Assembly (NCBI GenBank): GCA_030674155.1
Contig: CM060320.1
Coordinates: 27,229,012 to 27,293,011 of the forward strand
Source: Stramonita haemastoma
Taxonomy: Eukaryota > Mollusca > Gastropoda > Neogastropoda > Muricidae
Length of the DNA stretch: 64,000 nucleotides
Direction: 5' to 3'
Under the pieces are notes generated by a model, which was not told the origin of the DNA, made no database searches, and saw nothing but the letters and a program-made list of their open reading frames with translations. A program made the position numbers and the translations under genes. Position 1 is the stretch's first letter, and each line of letters starts with the position of its first letter. Shown here one piece after another: positions 11,901 to 24,190 of the stretch.

Positions 11901-14639
11901 GTCTTTTTTTTTTTTTTTTTTTTTTGGGGGGGGGGTATTATTAATTTGGTTTTTATGGGTTTTTGGGGAGAGGTGGGTGGTTTTGGTTTTGGTTCTTTTT
12001 GGGGGTAGTGATTTTTTTAAAGGGGGGGGGGGGGGTTCTGCTGTGACTGGTTTAGTCTCTAAAGACTTTTTAAGACTTGAAATGAAATGAGAATGTACTG
12101 TATTTATATTAGATTTGTACATAATTTGATCCATTTCTCATTATATTGTGCCATTTCATATAACCCCCCCCCTCTCTCTCTCTCTCTCTTTTGCTTTATG
12201 TCATTCCCATCCTTACCTTTTCTTTTATAACTTTGAAATGAAAAGCAGGAATTCAAGTTGATCTTTACTTCCCTGTTTCAGCTGAAAGGTTCAACTCTTT
12301 GATCCCTTTGCATTTCCACTTTTCTGTTAATGTGTGCTATTCAATGTATTTACTATATATATATACACACATACCAGTGTGATGATTTGTATTTTCTAGT
12401 TGACTAGAGTATTTTAAGGATAAAGTATTTTGTTGTTTTGTTTTTTTGTGTGTGTGCGTTATATGCACAGCAAAGTTTTCATTCTTCTTTTGCCAATGAT
12501 TTTTTTTTTTGTATAATGCTATTCTGATAACTTTTCAGAAGAAGTAAAACAACTTATTCTACTCTATAAAATTTATGAAACTTTAGGCAAAAAATGTTAT
12601 TCTCAAGGGTTTTTGTTTGGTTTTTTTTTTTTTTAATAATTTATTTTTCTTCCCGTTTCAGAGTACTTCATGAAAAAAATCAGGTCACACACTCAAGGAG
12701 GCAGCATTCTCTCTTTATTCAAAAACAAAAAGTACAAATGACTTACACCAAAATTTATGAATGTTTCCCCTCACCCCCTCTCTTCATCCCTTTTCTTCCT
12801 CATTGATTAACGAATACTATCTAATAATAATTATGATTTTACCTTTTTTAAATGGGCAGAAAAAAAAAATTATGTTTCCACTTGCGTGCAATATCCCTAC
12901 CATTTCATTCATCTGCATAATCTCTGCGATTCTCTTTTCTATCGATTCATCACTCTTTGTACATAAGCGGTTTATTATTTATTGTCTCGAAGTTTGGTCT
13001 GTGCAATCTTCTCATGCGTGATTAGCCAAGAGGTGTATATATTTTGATACTTGACTGTATAATTTATCACGAAATTAGCACGATGTTGTGAAAGGTTCGG
13101 TGAATATTTTGGTGTTCTTTGTCATGGTGCTCTCTTTATAGTGCATGCATGCATAAATCGTTGGTGTGTCTTGCTGATTAAAACTGACACCATTTTTATT
13201 TCTTGATTTCTTTCAAGTGAAACGAAACCCTTGTCAATCAAAGCCTTGATATATGTCTTCTTTTTTTTTTTTAAATCATGAAAAAAAAAATCTGCTGTGA
13301 AATGTTCGAATCATGTTTATCACAAATTGTGAATTATTGCAAATTACTTTTGCTGATGAATCTTTAAGCATAATACCATAGACATGAAAACGTAAGCATA
13401 CAGATTCTTTATAAGACTGCTCTATGTGTCTTATCATTTTCTTTCTTTGTTTTTTTTATAATCATCATAATTATAATAGTTCTATGAGCTGTTGCGCTAA
13501 TTAAGTCTACGCATCTGTTTCACATTGAAATTTTAAAAAAGAAACGATAAATTTCTTGTTTGTTTTTTTTAAAATGTGGATTTACAAAACATACAGTGCT
13601 TTGAGGCAGATATCTTTTAACCTTGTTCATGTTTATATGTTATGAAAAAAAATTATTGCACATGTTTAAGATCCCATTATCCATATCAAAAATGTGTCAT
13701 TTACAGAAAATGATAATGTGAAAATTTACTGTACCCTGTATCATATCAAAGCCATTATCAGAATAATGTTGACCTCAAGAAAAAAAAAAAAGAGCACAAT
13801 ATGTGAAAGTCATAAATGCAATATAAAACAATAGTATTTCCATAACACAAGTCTGATCAGACATGCAGGTTACGCAGCTGTCAAAAGATGTCTACTTCCC
13901 TATGGATTTGAAGTAAAGACAGACATAAGCTGCAATAAATACTGCGTAATTTTTCAAAAGCTGTCTCTTGCAAAAGTCACATTTTTTCTTGAACCCCCTC
14001 CCCCAAAAAAACAACAACAACAACAACACACACACACACCACCCCAATCAAACAACAATGAACAACAAAAACAAAACAGAAACGCAAATCTGGTATGCAT
14101 CAATTTCTCCTTTCAGGGAACATATTATTTCTCATTACATTACTTTATTTTGTTTTGGTTTGTTTGGGTTTTATAAATGTTGAACCTCATTTTCTCTCTT
14201 TCTGGGTTTTTCTGTTTCAATCTTTTCCACTTTTCTTTCTCAGAGTTAAGATCATCATCCAGACACCAAGGAAGAGAAAAGAACGTACATCAGCATGATT
14301 TTTGTATTCCAGAATTCAAGAGAAACAAATTCAAGTACTCATTGTGTGTCTCTTTTTTTTTTTCAACGTGTTCACGATTATGATATTCAGGTGTTTGTGT
14401 TTTGTTCTGTACCCTTTTTTTGTTGTTGTTGTTGCCATTTTCTACCTGTATATCCTTTTTTTTTTTAATAAGCGTTATTGTGTATCAAGCTCTTTCATGT
14501 GACAAATTTAATTAACACTGCTGTTCTGTTGGTCTGTGCATAACTGGAGTAACAGGAGACATACTGTTCATGATTGAATCAGTAGGTTACATTCACACAG
14601 AAAAAACAAACAAAAAAATACAACAGAAAATGTTGGTAT

Positions 14640-14905
14640 GATCATTGGGGAGTGAGATGTCAGAGACCTCAGCTTCTCCAGGGCCCAGCATATTGAGGGT
14701 GGCGCCCATCTCCTCTCCCTCGCTGTTTTACTTCCCTGACCCTAAACAGGGGAAGGTACCCATTTACAGCTGGGTGAACTGGGGGACTGTACAGAAGCCA
14801 TGGCACACAAACAGTCACCTATCCACTTGGTAACCACACTCAATGCTGCTGAATCTAGCTTGGGGAAAAAGAGTGCTCTGACCACTTGAGCTATCCCGTC
14901 CCCAC
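14640..14905 (-). mobile_element. SINE-B copy, antisense
   Basis: Reverse-complement landmarks: GAGTGAGATGTCAGAGACC, TACCCATTTACAGCTGGG, TGAGCTATCCCGTCCCC. Complete from tail to tRNA-like head. Confidence 0.85.
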
Positions 14906-15696
14906 TCATTCACACAGAAAGATATTTTAAAATATATGTCTTCAGCAAAAAGATGTGCTTCAACAAGTTTTATTCATCGGTTGATAATTTATCATCCTTC
15001 AGAAGTATGCACAATCAAAGACCTGGGATCAAGAGATATTTTCTCACAATATGCAATGTAATATGTATTCTGGTACTCTCAAACATTTTTTGGAATAATG
15101 TACAAAACAACAACAAAATAAATAAAATTGAAAGCTGAATTGTACAGACATGTTTTTGCATCACAAAAGAATCCAACGCAAAAAAAATTACTTTTAAAAT
15201 TACATCCATTTCAATATGCAAACCAAGCCCCAATGCAAATACCATGAGGAGTCAGAACAATGAAAGGAAAAAATTATCATGAACATTTTTTTTTTTACAA
15301 TTCTATAAAAAGAATATTTATGAATAATCCATGAATATGGATATGACAGAAGAACTAGCATTTGTTTTGTAAATGGCATTTACATAATTGCAATGATATC
15401 AGTTGAAACTGGACTCACCTGAACACTGTAATGTAATCTAAAATCCCTGAGCCACTAAAATTTAGTTTTTTTCATAACAAAACAAGAAATCTGACAAAAA
15501 AGGAACAAAAACCCAACAAAACCACCCAAAGAAACAAAACAATCTTTATATAACAATGGCACCGCATCAGCAAATACAAACCTGTGTAATTATAAATGAT
15601 ATCTGAACAATGCACACATTCACATGTTATACACTTGTACTCCCAAGTCAATGCAAACATGCCTTAACTAATAAGTACTTGCATACTTGCATGTCT

Positions 15697-15699
<3 letters not shown>

Positions 15700-15761
<62 letters not shown>

Positions 15762-15809
15762 CTCTCTCTCTCTCTCTCACACACAAACACACACACACAT
15801 ACAAAAACA

Positions 15810-15870
<61 letters not shown>

Positions 15871-15880
15871 CACACACACA
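15700..15880. repeat. (CA)n-(CT)n-(CA)n compound microsatellite
   Basis: Two long CA tracts joined by about 20 bp of CT. This alone creates the 152-codon His/Thr frame at 15610-16068. Confidence 0.97.
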
Positions 15881-16466
15881 TGTACTCTCAATACATAATA
15901 CTGTGCCTACACCAAGTCGGATGTATTTCTACATTTCTTTGGAAGACAATGCACAAAATATGTTTCATGAACATGTCTGTGGTATGTGGTTCATTCTATG
16001 TACCATCATGTATGCATGAATCTTTTTCAATCTATTTATTTCATCTTTCAAAATGCAACTGTCTGTGAACCCTTGGTTGTCTTGTTTTGGGGCATTTAAT
16101 TTATGAACACCTGAGGCATCGTTCGGTCCTGTTTGTGTAATTTATTTATTCACTGATCAATACTGTGCGTTACAAGTGACTCTGGTGTTTATTATTTATT
16201 ATTTATTTGTTTGTTGTCCTCTTTGATAGTAATGTTGCCTCCATCAGTACTGATTTTTTGGGGCGTTGTGTGTGTCAATTCTTTTTTTTTTTTTTAACTT
16301 TTTTTTTCTCTCATACATTGTGCCGGCCAGATGTTTAGGCTACTATTAGTGAATGAGGCTTTTGATTCGATTATGAGGAATAAAAAAGAACACTGCTGCC
16401 TGTGAGATTTGAGTTTGTGTGCAGAACAAAAAACTGAGAAAAAATCTGTCTGCATGCATGTATCAT

Positions 16467-16468
<2 letters not shown>

Positions 16469-16538
<70 letters not shown>

Positions 16539-16694
16539 TTACCTACTCATCTCTCTCCCCTACTCATCTCTCTCTCCTCCTTACCCTCCCTCTCTCTCTT
16601 TCTCTCCTCTACCTCCCTCCCTCCCTCTAAACTGAACAATCAAAACCCTATCATGAACACACACACACGCACGCACGCACACGCACGCACACAC

Positions 16695-16725
<31 letters not shown>

Positions 16726-16735
16726 GATCGCCCGC

Positions 16736-16770
<35 letters not shown>

Positions 16771-16833
16771 CAACACACACACAACACACACACACACACA
16801 CAACACCACAACACATACAACACAACACAACAC

Positions 16834-16868
<35 letters not shown>

Positions 16869-16880
16869 CACACAACACAC
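16469..16880. repeat. (CT)n followed by interrupted (CA)n tracts
   Basis: CT dinucleotides to about 16528, CT-rich DNA to about 16628, then CA, CACG and CAACA arrays to about 16880. Confidence 0.95.
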
Positions 16881-16884
16881 TACA

Positions 16885-17012
16885 CATCTGGGAACAGATG
16901 ACAATATTTACACAACTGCATACACACGGGGACTGGATGAAAAAAAGCACATGAGTGCTTAACCCATTATCCTCGACATAAAAGAATAAAATAAAATAAA
17001 TAAAATAAAACA
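16885..17012 (+). mobile_element. SINE-A tail fragment
   Basis: GGGAACAGATGACAATATTT, CACGGGGACTGGATG, the GCACATGAGTGCTT hairpin-like motif and an (AAATA)n end. It abuts the ARV1 stop codon at 17020-17022, so the ARV1 3' UTR would run through it in antisense. Confidence 0.85.
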
Positions 17013-17019
17013 CACATCA

Positions 17020-18355
17020 TCACAAATACAAATCGACCAAGCGAGTGGCGTTAGGCAGCAGGGTGGATGAGAAGAGGTGTAGCCAGGGAAGCTGGCCCTG
17101 AGGAACGGCCAGCACTGCAGCCTGCATCAGATACCAACCAACACCACCACCACAGCCCGCACAACACCCGCCCCCTTGCTCACCACTGAAACACAACACA
17201 ACACGCAGCATGATATACACATGGGGACTGGATGTAAAAAAAAAAAGCACAAGATGCTTATTCCATTATCCTCGATATAAAAGAATAAAATAATAAATAA
17301 ATAATAAATAAATAAAAACATAAGGGAAAATACCTGATTTACTTAGGTTCTTTTTTTCGAAGTTTACTTGAACAAAGATTAACAATTTATTAATTTTTAA
17401 AGGGTGTAAGCAGTCAAAAGCTGTCATTTTCCACCACTTTCAGTATCGCTAATCCAGTTTATAACTCAGTCAAAGGCCCAAGCTAAAATTAGCATAAAAT
17501 TGCCAAGTCCAAGTGCCGTCAATTCCTGCAATAATTAGCATTGGCTGCCCTAGCTGGGCTGGGCCGCGCTTGCGATCTGCTGACCTGGGTTCAAATCTTG
17601 TTCAAGAGGATTTTTTTCCTCTGAAGTTAACATCAGTGCTGACTCTACTCTCCCCAAAGGTCCTTTGGATGAGGACTATAATTAAACTGAGGTCTTGTGT
17701 GAGCGAAAGTATGCAGAACATCTTGCATGCATATTAAAACCTGTTCCAATTTTCAGAAGAGTAGACCATTGTGTGCCGGTGGGAACGGACGACAAAATTG
17801 ACAAAACTGCATACACATAGAGACTGGATGTAAGAAAGCACATGACTGCTTCTTTCATTATTCTCGAGATAAAAAGACAAAAAAATTCAAGTTTTAAATC
17901 TTCCTTTCTTCCTTTTCCCAATTTCTTCCCCCTCTTTCCCTCCCCACTGTTCATATATTCCTGTACAACATTCCTAACCCTGATTTAAAAAACCAACCAA
18001 CCAACAAACAAACAACCAGAAAAACCACCCAGTCTTTCCTCCCTCACCTCTCAGGGCCTGCATGTTGGAGGAGGCCACAAACAGATGGGTGAGGGTCACA
18101 CCCAGGGCACTGTAGGACTCCCCCCAGATCAGGGCCGGCACCACTAGCAGTCGCCCATACTGGACACACTGATCGCCTTCAGTACTGCTCCACTCCTGAC
18201 ATAGAGGTTTTTAATAATGAAGAAGAGTGAAACCAAAGCAAACCAGTCAATCAACACACACATAACACATAAAATGTATTCTCTCTCTCACATGCACGCA
18301 CGCACGCATGCATGTGCTCATGCACGCATGCATGTATGTACGCACACACACCACA

Positions 18356-18394
<39 letters not shown>

Positions 18395-18458
18395 ACACCA
18401 CACCAATCACAACACCACACACCACACCCACCCACCGCACCACACCCGCACACACACA

Positions 18459-18544
<86 letters not shown>

Positions 18545-18547
18545 ACA

Positions 18548-18594
<47 letters not shown>

Positions 18595-18942
18595 AAAAAC
18601 ATCAAAAGGTAAGAAAACAGTAAAGAACTCACTCAAATTGCTGCAAGTTTCTGTTTCTCAAAAAGTGTGTTCCAGCCAAGAGTCCAACGATGTGCCGAAA
18701 AACACAAAAGATTCTGAAAAAAAAATTGCAAATTTTGTTTGACTTTTGTTAAGAAAACAATCTTTCTGATAGAAAAAACCTCTACCAAAACCAAAGCAAA
18801 AAACAAGAAAAAAAACACCATAGTTTACTGACCATTTAGCTAACATTAGTAACAACAACATCTTCCCCCAAAATCTGTATTTTGATTCATAGACAGTATT
18901 GTATTAGAAAACTGCAATCATGGCCTGCACAGCTCTTTCTGC

Positions 18943-19018
<76 letters not shown>

Positions 19019-19045
19019 TGTGTGTGTTAGTGTGTATAGTTGTTG

Positions 19046-19099
<54 letters not shown>

Positions 19100-21543
19100 T
19101 ATGTGTATGTGTGTGATATGTGTGTGTGTACGCGTGCCTACGTGCGTTGTGCGTGCGTGCGTGCGTGCATGCATGTTCCTTTGCTCCAAGCTTTACAAGG
19201 TGTAAGTCTGCATATTAATTAACATATTCCACTGTTTACCCACCATTAAGGTAGCCATACTCTCACTTCAGGGACATATTATACATATCCCCTGTTCACA
19301 CACACACCACGCCACACCACACCACACCACACCACACACACCAAACACACCCAACACCCAACCACACAACGAACCAACCATCACCAACCACCACCACTAC
19401 TACCACACCACACCACACACGCCAGCACACGCACACCGCACACACACACTTGCACACACACACACACACCACATAAATTACAATCAATTAATCTTATGCA
19501 ATTTCAAATATATAGTTTTGACCATTTTACCAAAACTAGAGTAATGTAACCATTCAAATCAATTTTACACAAAATGAATTTGCAACCGAAGATTAAAACA
19601 AAAAGCAGCATAATTTTTATACATATTAAAAGTACTATGAATACAATCCCATTTTCGCTTGTCACTTTCAGCCAAACTTTCAACAGGATATATATAGATA
19701 TATAAATATATATAGAGAGAGATACATAGATACATAGATAGATAGACAGGTACCTGCAGCAGAGAAGAGATAGTCCTGGTAGAAATGCACTCTAGGGCAG
19801 AGTAGAACACATAGTCAGGCTGCAGCCTGGACGAGGGGTCCCCTCCTGCCTTCCTCTGCATCAGCTTGGTCAGTGCATCACACAAGCCACAGCACCAGCA
19901 GAAACCGCCAGTATCCCTGCAGGAACATGAACATGAACGGATAGCCTAGTGGTCAGAACACTGCGCTCACAATTTGACATCACCGGTTCGATTCCCGTTC
20001 GAGGGATTTTTCCCTGGAGTTAACATCAGTGCTGACTCCACTCTCTAAGCTGAAGCCCTATGTGCAAAGCATGAAGAACATCTTGTGTACATGCTAAATC
20101 CTGTTCTGCTTTTCGTAAGAGTAGGTCATTGTGTGTTGGTAGGAACAGATGACAAGATTTACAAAACTGCATACACACAAGGACTGGATGTTAAAAAAGC
20201 ACATGCGTGCTTATTCCATTATCCTTGATATAAAAATTAATAATAATAACGATGTTTTAAAACTCAATAAGAGCTTTGCCAATTGCTTACTGGAGAGAAA
20301 TGTTTACACAGTTAAACCTGTCACTATTAAAGTTGAAACTGACAATTACCTAGTACTATACATTTGAAATTAATGTGAGAGGAAGATCATCGCAAAATTG
20401 AGGAATTCCATTCTATTCCTATAAAAAGAATTCCTTGTAATTAAAATAATACAGATATGAAAACATTGCTCAAGACTCAATACAGTACCATCCTCACTTA
20501 CATCAAAATTTTGATCTAATATCAGAGACCCTTAAATCCTATAAAAACTTTCTTAACAGACTTTCTCAAATCAAGACTGGTTACAAATAATGAATAAATG
20601 CTTAAATATACTAAGCCACCAGCTTCTTCAAAGATAATACTATGGCCCAAATCTTCTAACAGGAGCCTCAACATAGTTACCAAAACAAATTAAATACATC
20701 TAAATAAGTCAATAGCTGCTGTACAACTTCAAAATTACAAAAAACAAGATGTGAGGAACATAAAAAATAAAATTGATAAAATAATATATATAATATATAT
20801 AAATATTATATATATATATATATATATATCTTCTACCAATCACTGAACTAGATCAAACAATTCAGGCAAGCAAATATATTGTATCCACTCTCTAGTGAAA
20901 CTTCTGGCTATTGTAGTATCAGTTACTATTCACACCTTGATAGCAAGGGATGCATCTCTTAGTTTTTTAAATATTTCCAGTGTGACTGTCATACAATATT
21001 CATCTCCAAACAACAGAGTTCAAATCAGCAGGAACAAAGCATGTGACACATAGACTTTTAAAAATATTTTGCATCTAGAATACAATGCTCTAATACAATA
21101 GTGTTACTTGGAACACACTTGTATAATGTATACATACCCATAGGTTTAACCAAGCACAGCATACATACTCATACTGGAGATTTGAATTGACGAGAATATG
21201 TCTGTAGACAGGCTTCTGTAGCAAAAGGGCATCCAAGAAGATGATGACTGAATCATATTCTATGTACTTGTCTGCCACTTCATTGCACTTTGTCTGAAAA
21301 CAGAATATCATGTTTTGAGTTCACTTTGTAACATAACCTCATTTATAATGTCATATCAATCTGATATAGTAGAATTTGTCTTGTCATGACATGAATGACA
21401 GTGCATCTGATAATTATACATTAAGTTGGAAGGTCATCATTTAATAAGTTAAATTATAAATTCAACCTGGTGATATTCTCAATTAATAATAATGTGATGT
21501 CAGTGATTTTTTTTCTACCCATTTTTCTTTTTCTTTTTACATG

Positions 21544-21609
<66 letters not shown>

Positions 21610-21635
21610 TGCGTGCGTGTGTGTGTGTGTGTGTG

Positions 21636-21709
<74 letters not shown>

Positions 21710-21997
21710 TGTGTCACTGTGTGTGTGTGTACACGTGTGTGTGTACACGTGTGTGTGTAAACTACATGTGGGTGTTGTACAAACAAACGACAGAGAAAAA
21801 GACAAGAGTGACAGATAAGAGATGGAGCAGAGTATGAACATATATTTGATATGCCTCTTATAGTGTCTGTAACTGTATAGATGTCACTGTGGTTACATGA
21901 TTTTGAATAACTTCAATAAGTCTACACCCTATAATATGTAAATTTTTATGCTGGCCTTATGTCTGCAGCTGAAAAACAAGTTTGAACACATTCTTTT

Positions 21998-22058
<61 letters not shown>

Positions 22059-22112
22059 GTGTGCGTGTGTGTGCGTGTGTGTGTGTGTGTGTGGTGTGTG
22101 AGCATGCGTGCA

Positions 22113-22190
<78 letters not shown>

Positions 22191-22721
22191 GCGCGCGGCG
22201 CGCGCAGTACATGCATACGCCATGTAGTGTGTGCATACATACTGTATTCAATCATATTCATCATATTCATAATATTGTATTCACATAGTTTTAAGTAATG
22301 TTTTCCTCTGTTACGGTGGTACAGCTTTCTCGTTTACTTGAGCACTATAACACATACATAGGCCCAAAATATGTCGAATCAAAATTAGGCCTGTTCAGTA
22401 GTCACACTTAATGACTTATCAACTTTTTGCTTGCCAAACTTTGTAACAATAGTTTACGAGAACACCCCCCCCCCCCCACAACACACACACAACACAAAGG
22501 CATTAATTACAATCGCACAGTATTAATTTGTATGTGAGACTGCGAACGAAATATGACACATTGACATCAAAGAACATAATATGGATCTAGAGAAATCGAT
22601 CATTACTTACACAATGAGATATCTTGATGATTCCCTTTTTAAAGTCTCTGTATAATTCACGGACTGGATGACCACAATGGACACAGCGGTAACACTGGTT
22701 TTCATCTTTTGCTTTGGTCAT
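17020..22721 (-). CDS. ARV1: ARV1 homologue, ER lipid/sterol homeostasis protein (frame-broken)
   Basis: Exons on the minus strand: 22721-22611, 21293-21169, 19916-19754, 18195-18048 and 17185-17020. Exon 1 starts MTKAKDENQCYRCVHCGH and reads PVRELYRDFKKGIIKISHC. Exon 2 reads TKCNEVADKYIEYDSVII and YRHILVNSNLQ. Together they form the ARV1 homology domain, a C-x2-C/C-x2-C zinc ribbon followed by the DKYIEYD signature. Exon 4 has the conserved RLLVVPALIW and SSNMQALR. Exon 5 is hydrophobic and ends ATRLVDLYL. ARV1 is a multipass ER membrane protein affecting sterol and GPI-anchor intermediate trafficking. Frame breaks occur near 18153 and 17133 (each one base short), and probably in exon 3 near 19885 and 19788; an exon between 18.2 and 19.7 kb may also be missed. 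N-terminal identity is firm; the C-terminal exon model is approximate. Confidence 0.85.
17210..17312 (+). mobile_element. SINE-A tail fragment in the last ARV1 intron
   Basis: ACACATGGGGACTGGATG, A-run, CTTATTCCATTATCCTCGAT, then (AAATA)n. Truncated at its 5' end just upstream of the exon 5 acceptor. Confidence 0.85.
17535..17885 (+). mobile_element. SINE-A copy, near full length
   Basis: tRNA-like head with B-box-like GGGTTCAAATCTTG, body (TTAACATCAGTGCTGACTC) and tail 1 (CATAGAGACTGGATG). Lies in an ARV1 intron, antisense to the gene. Confidence 0.85.
18285..18592. repeat. Large interrupted (CA)n microsatellite
   Basis: CACG and CA arrays with short CCACAC interruptions, in an ARV1 intron. 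Confidence 0.97.
18945..19172. repeat. Large (GT)n microsatellite
   Basis: GT arrays with GTA and GTT interruptions, ending in GTGC tetranucleotides; ARV1 intron. Opposite polarity to the CA tract at 18.3-18.6 kb, so the two could pair as an imperfect inverted repeat. Confidence 0.95.
19296..19470. repeat. CACAC/ACCAC-rich interrupted microsatellite
   Basis: CACAC and ACCACC pentamer-like repeats in an ARV1 intron. Confidence 0.9.
19935..20245 (+). mobile_element. SINE-A copy, near full length
   Basis: Head with A-box-like TAGCCTAGTGG and B-box GGTTCGATTCC, the body, and tail 1 ending with CCTTGATATAAAAATTAATAA. Lies just upstream of the ARV1 exon 3 acceptor, antisense to the gene. Confidence 0.9.
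20246..21168. other. ARV1 intron, nothing notable
   Basis: AT-rich unique DNA with a short (TA)n tract near 20785-20830. No coding signal. Confidence 0.5.
21545..21765. repeat. (GT)n microsatellite
   Basis: GT tract with GTGC tetranucleotides and GTACACGT interruptions, in ARV1 intron 1. Confidence 0.97.
22000..22206. repeat. (GT)n microsatellite ending in alternating CG
   Basis: Almost 190 bp of GT-rich alternating purine-pyrimidine sequence that ends in CGCGCGCGGCGCGCGC at 22190-22205. It sits in ARV1 intron 1 about 0.4 kb from exon 1. Confidence 0.97.
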
Positions 22722-23740
22722 CTTCGTTCTCAGATTTTTTCAGACTTCTCTATTCACAATGCTTTTTTCTATATAAACAACACACAGTGTACGGGAGCTA
22801 ATTCTCATAAAGAAATTTTATCACAAACACTTCTGATCTCCCCTGAACATCCCCCCTCAACGCTTTTAATCGTGCACAAATAACAAACAGGCCAAAAGCT
22901 GCATCAGTTATTGATGTCAAGCAAAGTTCCAAGGCCTACACTAAAATGCTGTTTTGTGTTGTAAAATGTTGTGTTGAGATTGCCTCCAGCCTTGACAAGC
23001 TCTTTAACATAACAACCTGCACTCTCCTTTAAATTAAAGGGGAACAAATCCTCTGAAGTATGAGTATAGCTCCCTATATGGCGAGGTAGGCCCTACTTGA
23101 AAATAGTCATACACGCAAACTTCTCATAGGCCTACAGAATGCAATTCAATCTTACAGTGATTCCCACCAGAATGTTATGCTAGGGAACGCACAACAGCAA
23201 CAACAACAACAGCAACAAACAGGAGTGGGTAGGAGGGTTGTCTCCAAAATTATCATTCAGCTAGGATATATTATGTTGCCTTCTGTAGTCACTCGCAGTG
23301 GGCTAGTATGGGGGGGGGGGGTTAACGCTTTTTCACAAGTATGATATCACACACGTGTGCGCGCGCGTGCACACACACAGACACACACACAGACACAGTG
23401 CACAGACACACATACTTAATTCATCACTGCAGCCCATTCTTGCGTGGATGTTAGAGTACTCACGTAAGCATTGCTTGTTGTAATCATTTCAAGTATTGGT
23501 GCTGAACTAATAAAGTGGTTTAAAGTAATATAATAATTTAACAAATAACTCTTATAAATCGTTAATTTTACGGTGGTTTGTAAGAAGTTTCTATGATTTT
23601 CGGTATTCAGTAGTCTAGTACAGGGAGATAACTTCGAACATAAACAACAAATACGTAGCCTCCCTACACTACACGTGCTGACTTTATGAATGTCCTGTGA
23701 CTTATTCTGTGTTTAGATCGATCAACCATAACTGATCACT
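22722..23740. promoter_or_regulatory. Divergent intergenic region between ARV1 (-) and POP7 (+)
   Basis: About 1.0 kb separates the two start codons, so both promoters must lie here. It contains a repeat-E copy (22889-23205), short CA tracts near 23340-23400 and an E-box CACGTG at 23672-23677, 64 bp upstream of the POP7 ATG. No TATA element is evident. The promoter role is inferred from gene orientation. Confidence 0.45.
22889..23205 (+). repeat. Interspersed repeat E, copy 1
   Basis: Aligns by eye with 63416-63770: GGCCAAAAG start, GTTGTAAAATGTTGTGTTG, CAACCTGCACTCTCCTTT, GGGAACGCACAACA end. No coding potential or terminal inverted repeats recognised. Confidence 0.85.
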
Positions 23741-24190
23741 ATGCAAGTTTCTAACACGAAGGAAGAGAAGAAGGGGCAAAAAACATCCCAGGAAATCAGG
23801 GAACTGATTTGCAAAGAGGAATATTTGCTCAACAAACGTCTTCCTCCTCGACTTCCTCGCCGGCGAAACGATGTGTACGTTTCTCGCAAAACTAACTTTG
23901 AAGCACAGCTCAAGAGAAGTGAGAAACTCATAAATACTGAAAATGAAGTGTTTATTCATGGCCTAGGATCTGCAGTCAACAGGGCCATCAACCTAGCGCT
24001 GCAGCTTAAAGAACGAGGGTTGGGGACTATTGAAGTTGACACGAAAACATCTACTGTTGAGTTGGTCGACGATCTAGAGCCAGATACTGATGATTTGGAG
24101 TGGGACACAAGGACTCGACAAAACTCTGCTGTTCACATTCGAGTGTACAGACTTGAACTTGACATAGGGCAGGATGCAGATGCCAAGTGA
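23741..24190 (+). CDS. POP7: Ribonuclease P/MRP protein subunit p20 (POP7/RPP20), complete
   Basis: A single 149-codon exon with no frame break. Family signatures: LNKRLPPRLPRRRNDVYVSR near residues 33-52, FIHGLGSAVNRAINLALQL near residues 73-91, TSTVELVDDLEP near residues 106-117 and NSAVHIRVYRLEL near residues 130-142. These are characteristic of the Alba-fold protein Rpp20, which pairs with Rpp25 and binds the P3 RNA domain of RNase P and RNase MRP in the nucleus (tRNA 5' processing, pre-rRNA processing). The length is close to the usual about 140 aa, with a slightly longer Lys/Glu-rich N-terminus. ATG at 23741 is the first in-frame start. The coding region is intronless. Divergent from ARV1 with 1.0 kb between start codons. 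Its intact frame contrasts with the disrupted Jagged and ARV1 exons. Confidence 0.95.
   Translation: MQVSNTKEEKKGQKTSQEIRELICKEEYLLNKRLPPRLPRRRNDVYVSRKTNFEAQLKRSEKLINTENEVFIHGLGSAVNRAINLALQLKERGLGTIEVDTKTSTVELVDDLEPDTDDLEWDTRTRQNSAVHIRVYRLELDIGQDADAK

Larger units (their letters stand above)
8936..16440. other. Gene-free AT-rich stretch
   Basis: I see no exon-like coding on either strand. Contents: many homopolymer A and T runs, a SINE-B copy (14640-14905) and a large CA/CT microsatellite (15700-15880). The downstream end of the Jagged 3' UTR may lie in here. Confidence 0.5.

Noticed and set aside
15610..16068. 152-codon open frame rich in His and Thr
   Set aside because: Produced entirely by (CA)n and (CT)n tracts; same for the Cys/Val, Ser/Leu and Arg/Glu frames at 3.8, 7.0, 16.4, 18.2, 18.9, 21.5, 22.0, 24.6, 34.9 and 60.3 kb.
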